Positions 34,377 through 41,649 of a stretch of DNA of 64,000 nt are shown in pieces. Origin of the DNA: Leifsonia sp. ALI-44-B (lineage in GTDB: Bacteria > Actinomycetota > Actinomycetes > Actinomycetales > Microbacteriaceae). The stretch is taken from contig NZ_MTQL01000006.1 in the NCBI RefSeq assembly GCF_001984125.1, forward strand, positions 806,001-870,000. Reading direction: 5' to 3'. The notes beneath the pieces are model-generated. The model was not told the DNA's origin. It worked only from the letters and a program-made list of their open reading frames with translations, and made no database searches. Position 1 is the stretch's first letter. Every line of letters starts with the position of its first letter. Position numbers and translations under genes: made by a program.

Positions 34377-34664
34377 ATGGAACTCCTCTTCGTCGTGCTC
34401 GGCGGCCTCATCATCGGCCTCATCGCCCGATACGCCTTGCCCCGGCGCAGCACCCACGGTGAAGCGCTCGTTCCGGCGGTCGCGGCAATCGCTGCCGCCG
34501 TGGTTTGGGTGGCCCTCACCTGGGCCGGCTGGCCATGGGATGGCGGATGGATCTGGGCGGTGTCGCTTGTCGCATCCGGCATCGTCGCGGTCGCCGTCGA
34601 CATCCTGATCGGCCGTCGCCGCGAAGAAAGCGACCGTCGCATGCTCGTCGAACTCGGCGGATAG
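34377..34664 (+). CDS. Small hydrophobic membrane protein
   Basis: The 95-residue protein has three hydrophobic segments, LLFVVLGGLIIGLIARYALP, LVPAVAAIAAAVVWVALTWAG and WIWAVSLVASGIVAVAVDILI, and a charged cytoplasmic end RRREESDRRMLVELGG. I do not recognise a family. It starts five bases after the DUF3107 stop and is probably in one operon with it. A strong hairpin follows. Confidence 0.75.
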   Translation: MELLFVVLGGLIIGLIARYALPRRSTHGEALVPAVAAIAAAVVWVALTWAGWPWDGGWIWAVSLVASGIVAVAVDILIGRRREESDRRMLVELGG

Positions 34665-34684
34665 CAGCGCACTGAGACGCAAGA

Positions 34685-34720
34685 GATCGGCCCGTCAGCG
34701 CTCAGCGCGGCGGGCCGATC
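34685..34720. terminator. Hairpin terminator between the small membrane protein and ferritin-like genes
   Basis: GATCGGCCCG pairs with CGGGCCGATC; the 16-base interior holds a second small stem (GCGC/GCGC). It begins 20 bases beyond the + strand stop and 95 bases beyond the minus-strand stop, so it can serve both convergent genes. Confidence 0.7.
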
Positions 34721-34815
34721 GTCGTATCTCGCTCAGCAGTGGATGCCGCCCTCCGACCGCCAGCACCGTGGCGGCACGCACCCGAACCGATCTCGGCGGT
34801 CTAACCGGTCACGAC

Positions 34816-35532
34816 CTAAGCGGTCAAGCCCAGAGCATCCATTCGGCGCGTGTGGGTGGCGATGAGTTCAGTGAAGACGGGCTCGACGCGAGCCTCTTCG
34901 GTGGCCGAGCCGGGGTTGATGCGCAGGGCGTGGTGCGCCAGCAGGAGCGTGTCGCCCACGAGGCGCCGGCCCCACATAGCGAGGAAATCGGCACGCTTCG
35001 GGTCGACGTCGATCGCGTCGGTGAGCAGGGCGACGAGGCCGTTGGCCCCCGAATCGCTGCCCAGCAGACTGGCGATGCGCGGCCCGACATCGGACGGCAG
35101 CCCGTCGGTCAGCCCGATATAGAGGTCGTCGAGAAAACCCTGCGTGATGTACACCGACAGCAGCGCTTCATTCTTGGTCGCCCCGGCGGTGGACACGAGG
35201 AACTCGTCGACGGCGGGCGCGAACGGCGCCATGGCCTCGTCGGGCTTCTTCTCGCGACGCACGATCTCCGACACGATGCCCTCGTGTTTGGCCAGCGCGA
35301 AACCGGCGGCCTGGGCGATGATCTGTTTGGCGCCCAGATCGGATGTCGTCACGCTCAGCTCGCTCAGCACCTGGAAGAACCCGAGCTGCACGTAGGCGGC
35401 CTGGCCGAGGTAGCTGTCCACGTCGGGCGTGAGGTCGGAGAAGTCGACTTTCTCGAAGCCCGTCGGGCGACGGCGAGCGGACGAGCGTGACTGCTCTATC
35501 ACTCCGCGACGACGCCGTACCCAGGAAACCAC
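34816..35532 (-). CDS. Ferritin-like fold protein (MiaE-like)
   Basis: A 238-residue all-helical protein of the actinobacterial ferritin-like group annotated by similarity to tRNA-(ms2io6A) hydroxylase; the mycobacterial counterpart is Rv3210c, next to rhlE. Helices with the spacing of a four-helix di-iron bundle are visible: YVQLGFFQVLSELSVTTSDLGAKQIIAQAAGFALAKHEGIVSEI and DDLYIGLTDGL through RRLVGDTLLLAHHALRI. The usual ExxH pairs are only partly present (KHEG), so metal binding is uncertain. The start is a GTG at 35532 with TAAGCT six bases before it. It is divergent from the DEAD-box helicase gene. Confidence 0.75.
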   Translation of the reverse strand: MVSWVRRRRGVIEQSRSSARRRPTGFEKVDFSDLTPDVDSYLGQAAYVQLGFFQVLSELSVTTSDLGAKQIIAQAAGFALAKHEGIVSEIVRREKKPDEAMAPFAPAVDEFLVSTAGATKNEALLSVYITQGFLDDLYIGLTDGLPSDVGPRIASLLGSDSGANGLVALLTDAIDVDPKRADFLAMWGRRLVGDTLLLAHHALRINPGSATEEARVEPVFTELIATHTRRMDALGLTA

Positions 35533-35538
35533 GGGTCC

Positions 35539-35544
35539 AGCTTA
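35539..35544 (-). promoter_or_regulatory. -10 box TAAGCT of the ferritin-like gene
   Basis: Six bases (GGACCC) separate TAAGCT from the GTG at 35532; a leaderless message is expected. Confidence 0.5.
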
Positions 35545-35554
35545 GATGCTCCGC

Positions 35555-35618
35555 TAGGGTGAGAGTGTCCCGGCGACGGATCGGGACCCTACGCCCGAAG
35601 TGACTGTGACAGGCGTAG
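35555..35618 (+). promoter_or_regulatory. Promoter and structured 5' leader of the DEAD-box helicase gene
   Basis: A -10 box TAGGGT (35555-35560) predicts a start near 35567. From there the leader can form two hairpins: GTCCCG/CGGGAC (35567-35572 with 35582-35587) and CTACGCC/GGCGTAG (35589-35595 with 35612-35618). The start codon lies 34 bases further on. A structured leader is unusual here, where many genes appear leaderless. Confidence 0.45.
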
Positions 35619-35651
35619 ACCTACACATTGATAACTGACAGGCGAATAATC

Positions 35652-37232
35652 GTGACTTTTTCCGATCTCGGCGTCGACCAAGACTTGGTCGATGCTCTTG
35701 CATCCAAGGGCATTCTCGAGCCCTTCCCCATCCAGGAACAGACCATCCCCCTCGGGTTGGCCGGCCAAGACATCATCGGCCAGGCTAAGACGGGAACGGG
35801 TAAGACCTTCGGTTTCGGTCTGCCGCTGATCCAGCGTCTCGGGCTCGACCCGGCCCCGGGCGTCCAGGCGCTCATCGTGGTGCCGACGCGTGAACTCGCC
35901 GTCCAGGTGACCGAGGACATCGAGCTCGCGGCATCCAACCGAAAGACCGCCATCGTCTCCATCTACGGCGGCAAGGCCTACGAGGGCCAGATCGAACAGC
36001 TGCGGGCCGGCGCCCAGATCGTCGTCGGAACCCCCGGGCGCCTGATCGACCTCAACAACCAGCGCCTGCTCGACCTCAGCAACGTGCGCGAGATGGTGCT
36101 CGACGAGGCCGACAAGATGCTCGACCTCGGCTTCCTGGCCGACATCGAGAAGCTCTTCTCGAAAACGCCCGAGAGCCGCCACACCATGCTCTTCTCGGCC
36201 ACCATGCCGGGCCCGATCGTGGCCCTGGCGCGCCGCTTCATGACGAAGCCCATCCACATCCGTGCGACGGACCCCGACGAGGGCCTCACGCAGGCCAACA
36301 TCAAGCACCTCATCTACCGGGCACACTCGCTCGATAAGGACGAGGTCATCGCGCGCATCCTGCAGGCCGAGGGCCGCGGCAAGACCGTCGTGTTCACGCG
36401 CACCAAGCGCGCCGCCGCGAAGCTCGTCGAAGAACTGAACGATCGGGGCTTCAACGCCGCGGCCGTGCACGGTGACCTCAACCAGGAGCAGCGCGAGCGG
36501 GCCATGGCCGCGTTCAAAGCGGGCAAGCGAGACATCCTCATTGCTACGGATGTCGCGGCGCGCGGTATCGACGTCGACGATGTCACCCACGTGATCAACC
36601 ACACCATCCCCGAAGACGAGAAGACCTACCTGCACCGCGTGGGCCGCACGGGCCGCGCCGGCAAGACCGGTATCGCCGTCACGTTCGTCGACTGGGACGA
36701 CCTGCACAAGTGGGCGCTCATCAACCGCGCTCTCGAGTTCGGCCAGCCCGAGCCCACCGAGACCTACTCGTCGTCGCCGCACCTGTTCAGCGACCTCGAC
36801 ATCCCGGCCGGCACCAAGGGCCGCCTGAAGCCCGCCGCCGAGGTTGCCCGTCCCCCGCGTTCGGCGACGGCCACGGGGCAATCGGGTTCGGGCCGTGGCG
36901 GTTCCGAGCGCTCGGGTTCCGAGCGTTCCGGTTCCGACCGGTCCCGCGGTGGCGACTCCGCTCGCGGTGAGGGCGGCTCGAGCCGTCCGCCGCGCACGCG
37001 CAACCGCCGTCGCGGCGAAGGCACGGGCAGCGAATCTGAGCAGACCACGTCGGGTGCCGCGGCATCCAACTCGACGGATGCTACAGCCACCGATGCAGCG
37101 GGCTCGACCTCGGCCGACCAGGCGCCCGTCGCCGCCGGCACGCACGACGGTCAGGGCACCGAGCACCACGACGGCAACAGCGCACCGCGCCGCCGCAACC
37201 GCTCGCGTCGCCGCGGCCCCAAGCCCGAATAG
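35652..37232 (+). CDS. DEAD-box ATP-dependent RNA helicase (RhlE-like)
   Basis: A 526-residue RNA helicase acting in ribosome assembly or mRNA turnover. The motifs are complete and in order: Q motif GILEPFPIQEQTIP, AKTGTGKT (I), PTRELA (Ia), GTPGRLID (Ib), DEAD (II), SAT (III), VVFTRTKRAA (IV), TDVAARGIDVDDV (V) and HRVGRTGRAGKTG (VI). After residue 400 the tail is basic and low-complexity: repeated SERSGSERSGSDRS units, then acidic-Ser stretches and RRRNRSRRRGPKPE at the end, an RNA-binding type extension. The GTG at 35652 gives the family-like start TFSDLGVDQ; a TTG 24 bases upstream is possible. Rv3211 (rhlE) is the positional counterpart. Confidence 0.93.
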   Translation: MTFSDLGVDQDLVDALASKGILEPFPIQEQTIPLGLAGQDIIGQAKTGTGKTFGFGLPLIQRLGLDPAPGVQALIVVPTRELAVQVTEDIELAASNRKTAIVSIYGGKAYEGQIEQLRAGAQIVVGTPGRLIDLNNQRLLDLSNVREMVLDEADKMLDLGFLADIEKLFSKTPESRHTMLFSATMPGPIVALARRFMTKPIHIRATDPDEGLTQANIKHLIYRAHSLDKDEVIARILQAEGRGKTVVFTRTKRAAAKLVEELNDRGFNAAAVHGDLNQEQRERAMAAFKAGKRDILIATDVAARGIDVDDVTHVINHTIPEDEKTYLHRVGRTGRAGKTGIAVTFVDWDDLHKWALINRALEFGQPEPTETYSSSPHLFSDLDIPAGTKGRLKPAAEVARPPRSATATGQSGSGRGGSERSGSERSGSDRSRGGDSARGEGGSSRPPRTRNRRRGEGTGSESEQTTSGAAASNSTDATATDAAGSTSADQAPVAAGTHDGQGTEHHDGNSAPRRRNRSRRRGPKPE

Positions 37233-37272
37233 CCCCGGTTCGGTCGGCGCCCTGCGTGCCGCCCACAGCCTG

Positions 37273-37308
37273 AGAAGCGCTCGACGTCTGCGGATGTCGA
37301 GCGCTTCT
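37273..37308 (+). terminator. Rho-independent-like terminator of the DEAD-box helicase gene
   Basis: AGAAGCGCTCGAC pairs perfectly with GTCGAGCGCTTCT across a 10-base loop, followed by TG. The right arm and loop contain GGATGTC. Confidence 0.8.
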
Positions 37309-37378
37309 TGCATGTGAGGGTGATGCGGACCGGAAGCGACAACACCTCACGCCGCCGTCGACATGACCGCGGTCTCCG

Positions 37379-38248
37379 CTACGGTCGCACGGGCTCCCAG
37401 CCGGTCGCCTCGTCGGCGATGGCCTGAACGACCTCGGGGGCCGTCGTGTTCTCGCCCAGACGGTTGGGCTTGCCCGAACCGTGGTAGTCGCTCGAGCCGG
37501 TCACGCGCAGCCCGTATGTCTCGGCCAGCTCGTGCAGGCGCACGCGCCCGTCGGGCGTGTTCTCGCGGTGATCGATCTCGAGCCCGAACAGCCCGGCATC
37601 GGCGAGCGCCGCGATGTAGTCCTCCTCGAGCACGTTGTCGCGCCCGCGCGTCGCGGGGTGGGCGATAACGGGGATGCCGCCGGCCGCACGCACGAGCCGC
37701 ACGCCGTCGAGCGTGTCGGGGGCATAGTGCGGCAGGTAATACCCGGTGGCCGGGTGCAGGATTCCGGCGAAGGCTTCGCTCCGCGTTGGCACGAACCCGC
37801 GGGCCACGAGCGCGTCGGCGATGTGCGGCCGACCGATGGTCGTTCCCGGGGTCGTCTGCTCGACGACATCCGCCCACGTGAGGTCGTAGTCGGCCGACAG
37901 CTTCTGCACGATGGTCTCGGCCCGTGTGAGCCGGGACTGCCTGATGCGCGCGGTCTCTTCGACGAGGTCGCCGTTGGTGGGGTCGAAGAGGTAGGCGAGC
38001 AGGTGCACGCTGCGCCATCCGTGTCGCGTGCTGAGTTCCATGCCCGGGATGAGGGTGATGCCGTTCTCGACGGCGGCCTCGGATGCTTCGTGCCACCCCG
38101 CCGTGGAGTCGTGATCGGTGAGCGCCACCGTGCCGAGACCGGCCTCGCGGGCGGCGCGCACGAGCTGGCTGGGCGTCTCGGTGCCGTCGGAGACCCGGGA
38201 GTGGGTGTGCAGATCGGCGGGTGCGGGGAAACCGGCCTCTGCAGTCAT
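37379..38248 (-). CDS. PHP-domain phosphoesterase (YciV/TrpH-like)
   Basis: A 289-residue metal-dependent phosphoesterase of the PHP family. The metal ligands follow the family order: ADLHTHSRVSDG (HxH), VALTDHDS (DH), LIPGMELSTRHG (Glu), VHLLAYLFD (His), GRPHIADAL, VIAHPATR and the C-terminal GSSDYHG. Such proteins act as 3',5'-nucleotide bisphosphate phosphatase or as a 5'-3' exoribonuclease (RNase AM) on short RNA; which applies here is inference. The start is marked by TAGACT six bases upstream and a G-run in between. It is divergent from the EEP-fold enzyme gene with 62 bases between the two starts. Confidence 0.88.
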   Translation of the reverse strand: MTAEAGFPAPADLHTHSRVSDGTETPSQLVRAAREAGLGTVALTDHDSTAGWHEASEAAVENGITLIPGMELSTRHGWRSVHLLAYLFDPTNGDLVEETARIRQSRLTRAETIVQKLSADYDLTWADVVEQTTPGTTIGRPHIADALVARGFVPTRSEAFAGILHPATGYYLPHYAPDTLDGVRLVRAAGGIPVIAHPATRGRDNVLEEDYIAALADAGLFGLEIDHRENTPDGRVRLHELAETYGLRVTGSSDYHGSGKPNRLGENTTAPEVVQAIADEATGWEPVRP

Positions 38249-38254
38249 CCCCCC

Positions 38255-38260
38255 AGTCTA
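38255..38260 (-). promoter_or_regulatory. -10 box TAGACT of the PHP gene
   Basis: TAGACT, six G bases, then ATG at 38248 on the minus strand; transcription should begin at or next to the start codon. Confidence 0.5.
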
Positions 38261-38310
38261 TTGCGCCGTGCGCGGAGGTTTCCCAGGAGCGGCTGGTTAG
38301 GGTGATGCCG

Positions 38311-39378
38311 ATGTTCAAGTTCCTGGGTGCGCTCGTCACCATCGCTGTCGCCGTCGGCCTGCTCGTGCTCGCGTGGCCGCAGTTCTTCGGGTTCCAGGAT
38401 GCGTTCCCGATCGCGCAGGCCGTGGCCTTGCGCGGGGGGCTCGTGGTTGCGGGGATCGTCGCGCTTATCGTGTGCCTGCTTCTCGCGCTCGCCCGGCCGC
38501 TCCGCGCCTTCGCGGGCACACTCGCCGTCCTCTTCGCGGTGTTCACCGTCGCCAACGTGGCCATCATTGGCGTGCGCGGCATCACGGGCACCGAGGCGCC
38601 CACGGCCTCCGAGGCATCCGGGCCATCCGCCACCGACGCGAACGTCGACCCCGCGGCCGGCCAGGACATCACGGTTCTCTCGTGGAACACCCTGGGCGAC
38701 GCGCCGGGTTCCGACACGATCGCCCAACTCGCCATCGAGTCACGAGCAAACGTCATCGTGTTGCCCGAGACCACGGAGGCGACGGGTGTCGAGGTCGCCC
38801 TGCAGATGCGCGCGGCCGGCCTGCCCATGTGGGTCAAGACCGTGGCCTTCGACCAGATCTCGCCCGCGCGCTCGACCACCCTGCTCATCAGCCCCGGCCT
38901 CGGCGACTACGACACCGTCACGAGCAACGAGAACCGCGCCGAGAACACGGCCGTGCTGCCCACCGTCATCGCCACGCCCTCTGATGGTGTCGGCCCTACG
39001 ATCGTGGCCGCCCACGCCGTCTCCCCCTCCCCGGCCCAGATGCAGAACTGGCGCACCGACCTGCAGTGGCTCGCGCGCCAGTGTGCAAGCGACGACGTCA
39101 TCATGGCGGGCGACTTCAACGCCACCATCGACCACATGGCGGGGCTCGGCACGGGCGACGGCACGACTCTCGGCCAGTGCACGGACGCCGCAACCTCGGC
39201 GGGTGCCGCGGGGCTCGGAACCTGGCCGACCGACGTCCCCGCCCTCGTCGGCTCGCCCATCGACCACGTCATGGTGGGCTCCAAGTGGACCGTCACGGGC
39301 ATGCGCGTCGTGACCGACCTCGACGGCACGGGCAGCGACCACCGACCCGTCGTTGCGACACTGTCCCCGACCTCCTGA
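38311..39378 (+). CDS. Membrane-anchored endonuclease/exonuclease/phosphatase family protein
   Basis: A 355-residue protein with three N-terminal membrane helices (LGALVTIAVAVGLLVLAW, GLVVAGIVALIVCLLLALA, TLAVLFAVFTVANVAII) and an outside-facing EEP domain. Active-site motifs are ITVLSWNTLG (Asn), IVLPETT (Glu), VAAHAVSP, IMAGDFNATIDHM (Asp-x-Asn) and GSDHRPVVATL (Asp-His). It is complete for an EEP phosphodiesterase or nuclease; the substrate is unknown. ATG 38311 is preferred because AGGG lies eight bases before it, whereas ATG 38305 would leave only two. It is followed by the aminopeptidase gene 57 bases on. Confidence 0.87.
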   Translation: MFKFLGALVTIAVAVGLLVLAWPQFFGFQDAFPIAQAVALRGGLVVAGIVALIVCLLLALARPLRAFAGTLAVLFAVFTVANVAIIGVRGITGTEAPTASEASGPSATDANVDPAAGQDITVLSWNTLGDAPGSDTIAQLAIESRANVIVLPETTEATGVEVALQMRAAGLPMWVKTVAFDQISPARSTTLLISPGLGDYDTVTSNENRAENTAVLPTVIATPSDGVGPTIVAAHAVSPSPAQMQNWRTDLQWLARQCASDDVIMAGDFNATIDHMAGLGTGDGTTLGQCTDAATSAGAAGLGTWPTDVPALVGSPIDHVMVGSKWTVTGMRVVTDLDGTGSDHRPVVATLSPTS

Positions 39379-39435
39379 GAGCGCTGCTCGGGCATCCCTC
39401 ATGTTCGGCGCCTCGTGTGGTGGGAGAATGGACGG

Positions 39436-40932
39436 ATGAGCCATTCGACTGACACCGCGCACGCCGACTCCGTGCACACCGACACCGCCGGGCAGCCCGT
39501 GAGCACCGAGCCGACCGCCGAGCAAACTTCGGAACACGCGCCGGGTGCCGAGCCCATCGAGCAGCCCGAGGGCACCGAGAATCGCTCAACGACCCCGTCG
39601 TCGAACCAGTTCCAGCAGTTCATCGGCTCGAAGTGGGCCGAGCGCGTCGACGAGCTTCCCTCGCCCCGCGAGCAGGCCCCCTACGCCGCACGACGCCGCG
39701 ACACGCTCTCAGCGGCCTTCGTGGGCCAGCGACTCGTCGTGCCCGCCGGCTCCCCGAAGCAGCGTTCGAACGACACCGACTATCCGTTCCGCGCACACAC
39801 GGTCTTCACCTATCTGACCGGGTGGGGCAGCGACAGCGAGCCCGACGCCGTGCTTGTCTTCGAGCCCGCCGGCGACACGCACGAGGTCACGCTCTACTTC
39901 CGCGAGCGCGCCGACCGCACGAGCCCCGAGTTCTATGCCAACTCGGCCATCGGCGAGTTCTGGATCGGCGCCCGACCCTCGCTCGCCCAGGTGGCCGCCG
40001 ACCTCGGCATCGAGACGGCGCACCTCGACGAGTTCCAGGCAACGGCCATCGATCGCACGGTCGAGGAGGACGCCGAGCTGACGCAGTTCACCTCAGAGAT
40101 GCGCCTCGTCAAGGACGCCTACGAGATCGAGCAGATGCGCCAGGCCGTCGACGCCACGCAGCGCGGTTTCGACGACGTGATCGCCGACTTCGGCCGCATC
40201 ACGCAGCACGCACGCGGCGAACGTCTGGTCGAGGGCGTTTTCTACACCCGGGCCCGCGCCGACGGCAACGCCGTGGGCTACGACACGATCGCGGCATCCG
40301 GGCCCCACGCCTGCATTCTGCACTGGACGCGCAACGACGGCCCCGTCACGCCCGGCGACCTCATGCTGCTCGACGCGGGCGTCGAACTCGACAGCCTCTA
40401 CACGGCCGACATCACGCGCACCCTGCCCGCCAACGGAACCTTCACCGATGTGCAGCGCCTCGTCTATGAAGCCGTGCGCGAGGCAGCGGATGCCGCGTTC
40501 CAGATCGTGAAGCCCGGCATCACGTTCCGCGATGTGCACGCCGAGGCCATGCGGGTCATCGCGCAGAAGACGGCCGAGTGGGGCTTCCTGCCGGTCAGCG
40601 CCGAAGAGTCGATGCAGCCCGACAACCAGTACCATCGCCGCTACATGGTGCACGGCACCAGCCACCACCTGGGTATCGACGTGCACGACTGCGCGCAGGC
40701 CCGGCGTGAGATGTACCACGACGGCATCGTGAAGGAGGGCATGGTCTTCACGATCGAGCCCGGCCTCTACTTCCAGCCCGACGACCTGACCGTGGCTCCC
40801 GAGTTCCGCGGCATCGGCGTGCGCATCGAAGACGACATCCTGGTCACGGCCGACGGCGCCGAGAACCTGTCGGCCGGCATCCCCCGCACGGCTGACGACG
40901 TCGAAGCGTGGATCGCGCGCCTCAACGGCTAG
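39436..40932 (+). CDS. Xaa-Pro aminopeptidase (M24B, PepP-like)
   Basis: This 498-residue cytosolic metallopeptidase removes an N-terminal residue before proline. An acidic, Thr/Ala-rich stretch precedes the fold (residues 1-60). The N-terminal aminopeptidase P domain follows (RDTLSAAFVGQRLVVPAG through DEFQATAIDRTVEED), then the pita-bread catalytic domain. The five metal ligands are seen: two Asp in LMLLDAGVELDSLYTADITRT, His in MVHGTSHHLGIDVHD, Glu in MVFTIEPGLYF and Glu in GIGVRIEDDILVT. The start is supported by GGGAGA eight bases before ATG 39436. Confidence 0.93.
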   Translation: MSHSTDTAHADSVHTDTAGQPVSTEPTAEQTSEHAPGAEPIEQPEGTENRSTTPSSNQFQQFIGSKWAERVDELPSPREQAPYAARRRDTLSAAFVGQRLVVPAGSPKQRSNDTDYPFRAHTVFTYLTGWGSDSEPDAVLVFEPAGDTHEVTLYFRERADRTSPEFYANSAIGEFWIGARPSLAQVAADLGIETAHLDEFQATAIDRTVEEDAELTQFTSEMRLVKDAYEIEQMRQAVDATQRGFDDVIADFGRITQHARGERLVEGVFYTRARADGNAVGYDTIAASGPHACILHWTRNDGPVTPGDLMLLDAGVELDSLYTADITRTLPANGTFTDVQRLVYEAVREAADAAFQIVKPGITFRDVHAEAMRVIAQKTAEWGFLPVSAEESMQPDNQYHRRYMVHGTSHHLGIDVHDCAQARREMYHDGIVKEGMVFTIEPGLYFQPDDLTVAPEFRGIGVRIEDDILVTADGAENLSAGIPRTADDVEAWIARLNG

Positions 40933-40935
40933 CAG

Positions 40936-40969
40936 GCATCAACGGCCAGTTCGCATCAACGGCCAGTTC
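40936..40969. repeat. Two 17-bp direct repeats after the aminopeptidase gene
   Basis: GCATCAACGGCCAGTTC occurs twice head to tail, then a decayed third unit (GCATAAACGGCTC) and a GCATCAAC fragment. The array starts four bases after the stop codon. Confidence 0.85.
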
Positions 40970-40998
40970 GCATAAACGGCTCAAACGCATCAACACAC

Positions 40999-41031
40999 AG
41001 AGGCCGACATCCATCACGGATGTCGGCCTCT
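40999..41031. terminator. Bidirectional terminator with GACATCC/GGATGTC arms
   Basis: AGAGGCCGACATCC pairs perfectly with GGATGTCGGCCTCT over the 5-base loop ATCAC. It lies between the convergent aminopeptidase and YflT-domain genes. Confidence 0.85.
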
Positions 41032-41054
41032 CAGCGTGTGTGGCGCAGTGCGGG

Positions 41055-41582
41055 CTAGAAGGGCCCCTGGCCCGCCTGCCGGTCACCCGACGCATCGGGC
41101 TGGCTCAAGATGTTGCGCGCGCGGTTCGCCAGCTCGGGAGCCACGATCACGGTGTAGCTGGTGGCGAGCACCTGCATGACCGAGGTGAAGTCGCGGCGTC
41201 GGCGGTTGAGCGAGTAGGTGACGATGGTGAACATCATGCCGAAGGCCGCACCGATGAGGATGGCCGCGCCGACGAACGCCAGGCTCGACGCGGGGTTGAC
41301 GATCACGAGCAGCAGGCCGAAGAAGAGGCCCAGCCACGCGCCGCTCAACGCTCCGCCGCCGGCCGCGCGGCCATAGCTCAGCTTGCCCGTGACGCGCTCG
41401 ACGCTCTTGAGGCCGTCGCCCACGATCGACAACTGTTTGACGGGGAAATCGGCGCCCGCGAGGCGATCCACCGCCTGCTGCGCGGCCTCGTAGGTCTCGA
41501 AGCTCGCCACGGTCTCGCCGCGGGGAATCTGCCCGTCGAATCCGGCTCGACCGCCGGCACGTCCTGGTTGTTGTGTGCTCAC
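41055..41582 (-). CDS. General stress protein 17M-like (YflT domain) membrane protein
   Basis: The 175-residue protein starts with a glycine/arginine-rich segment, then a small alpha-beta domain VASFETYEAAQQAVDRLAGADFPVKQLSIVGDGLKSVERV typical of the YflT/general stress protein 17M family. Two membrane helices follow (GAWLGLFFGLLLVIV and LAFVGAAILIGAAFGMMFTIV), then a short domain with RDFTSVMQVLATSYTVIVAPELANRAR. Its role is unknown. It is divergent from the MgtE-like gene (67 bases between starts). Confidence 0.85.
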   Translation of the reverse strand: MSTQQPGRAGGRAGFDGQIPRGETVASFETYEAAQQAVDRLAGADFPVKQLSIVGDGLKSVERVTGKLSYGRAAGGGALSGAWLGLFFGLLLVIVNPASSLAFVGAAILIGAAFGMMFTIVTYSLNRRRRDFTSVMQVLATSYTVIVAPELANRARNILSQPDASGDRQAGQGPF

Positions 41583-41637
41583 CCCCTCATCTTCTCAGAC
41601 CCGTCTGTGCGGGGCATCCGGCTGCGGGTGGGGCGAC

Positions 41638-41643
41638 TAGATT
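41638..41643 (+). promoter_or_regulatory. -10 box TAGATT of the MgtE-N/CBS operon
   Basis: TAGATT is followed by six bases (AGAGGG) and the GTG at 41650. The first gene of the operon appears leaderless. Confidence 0.55.
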
Positions 41644-41649
41644 AGAGGG

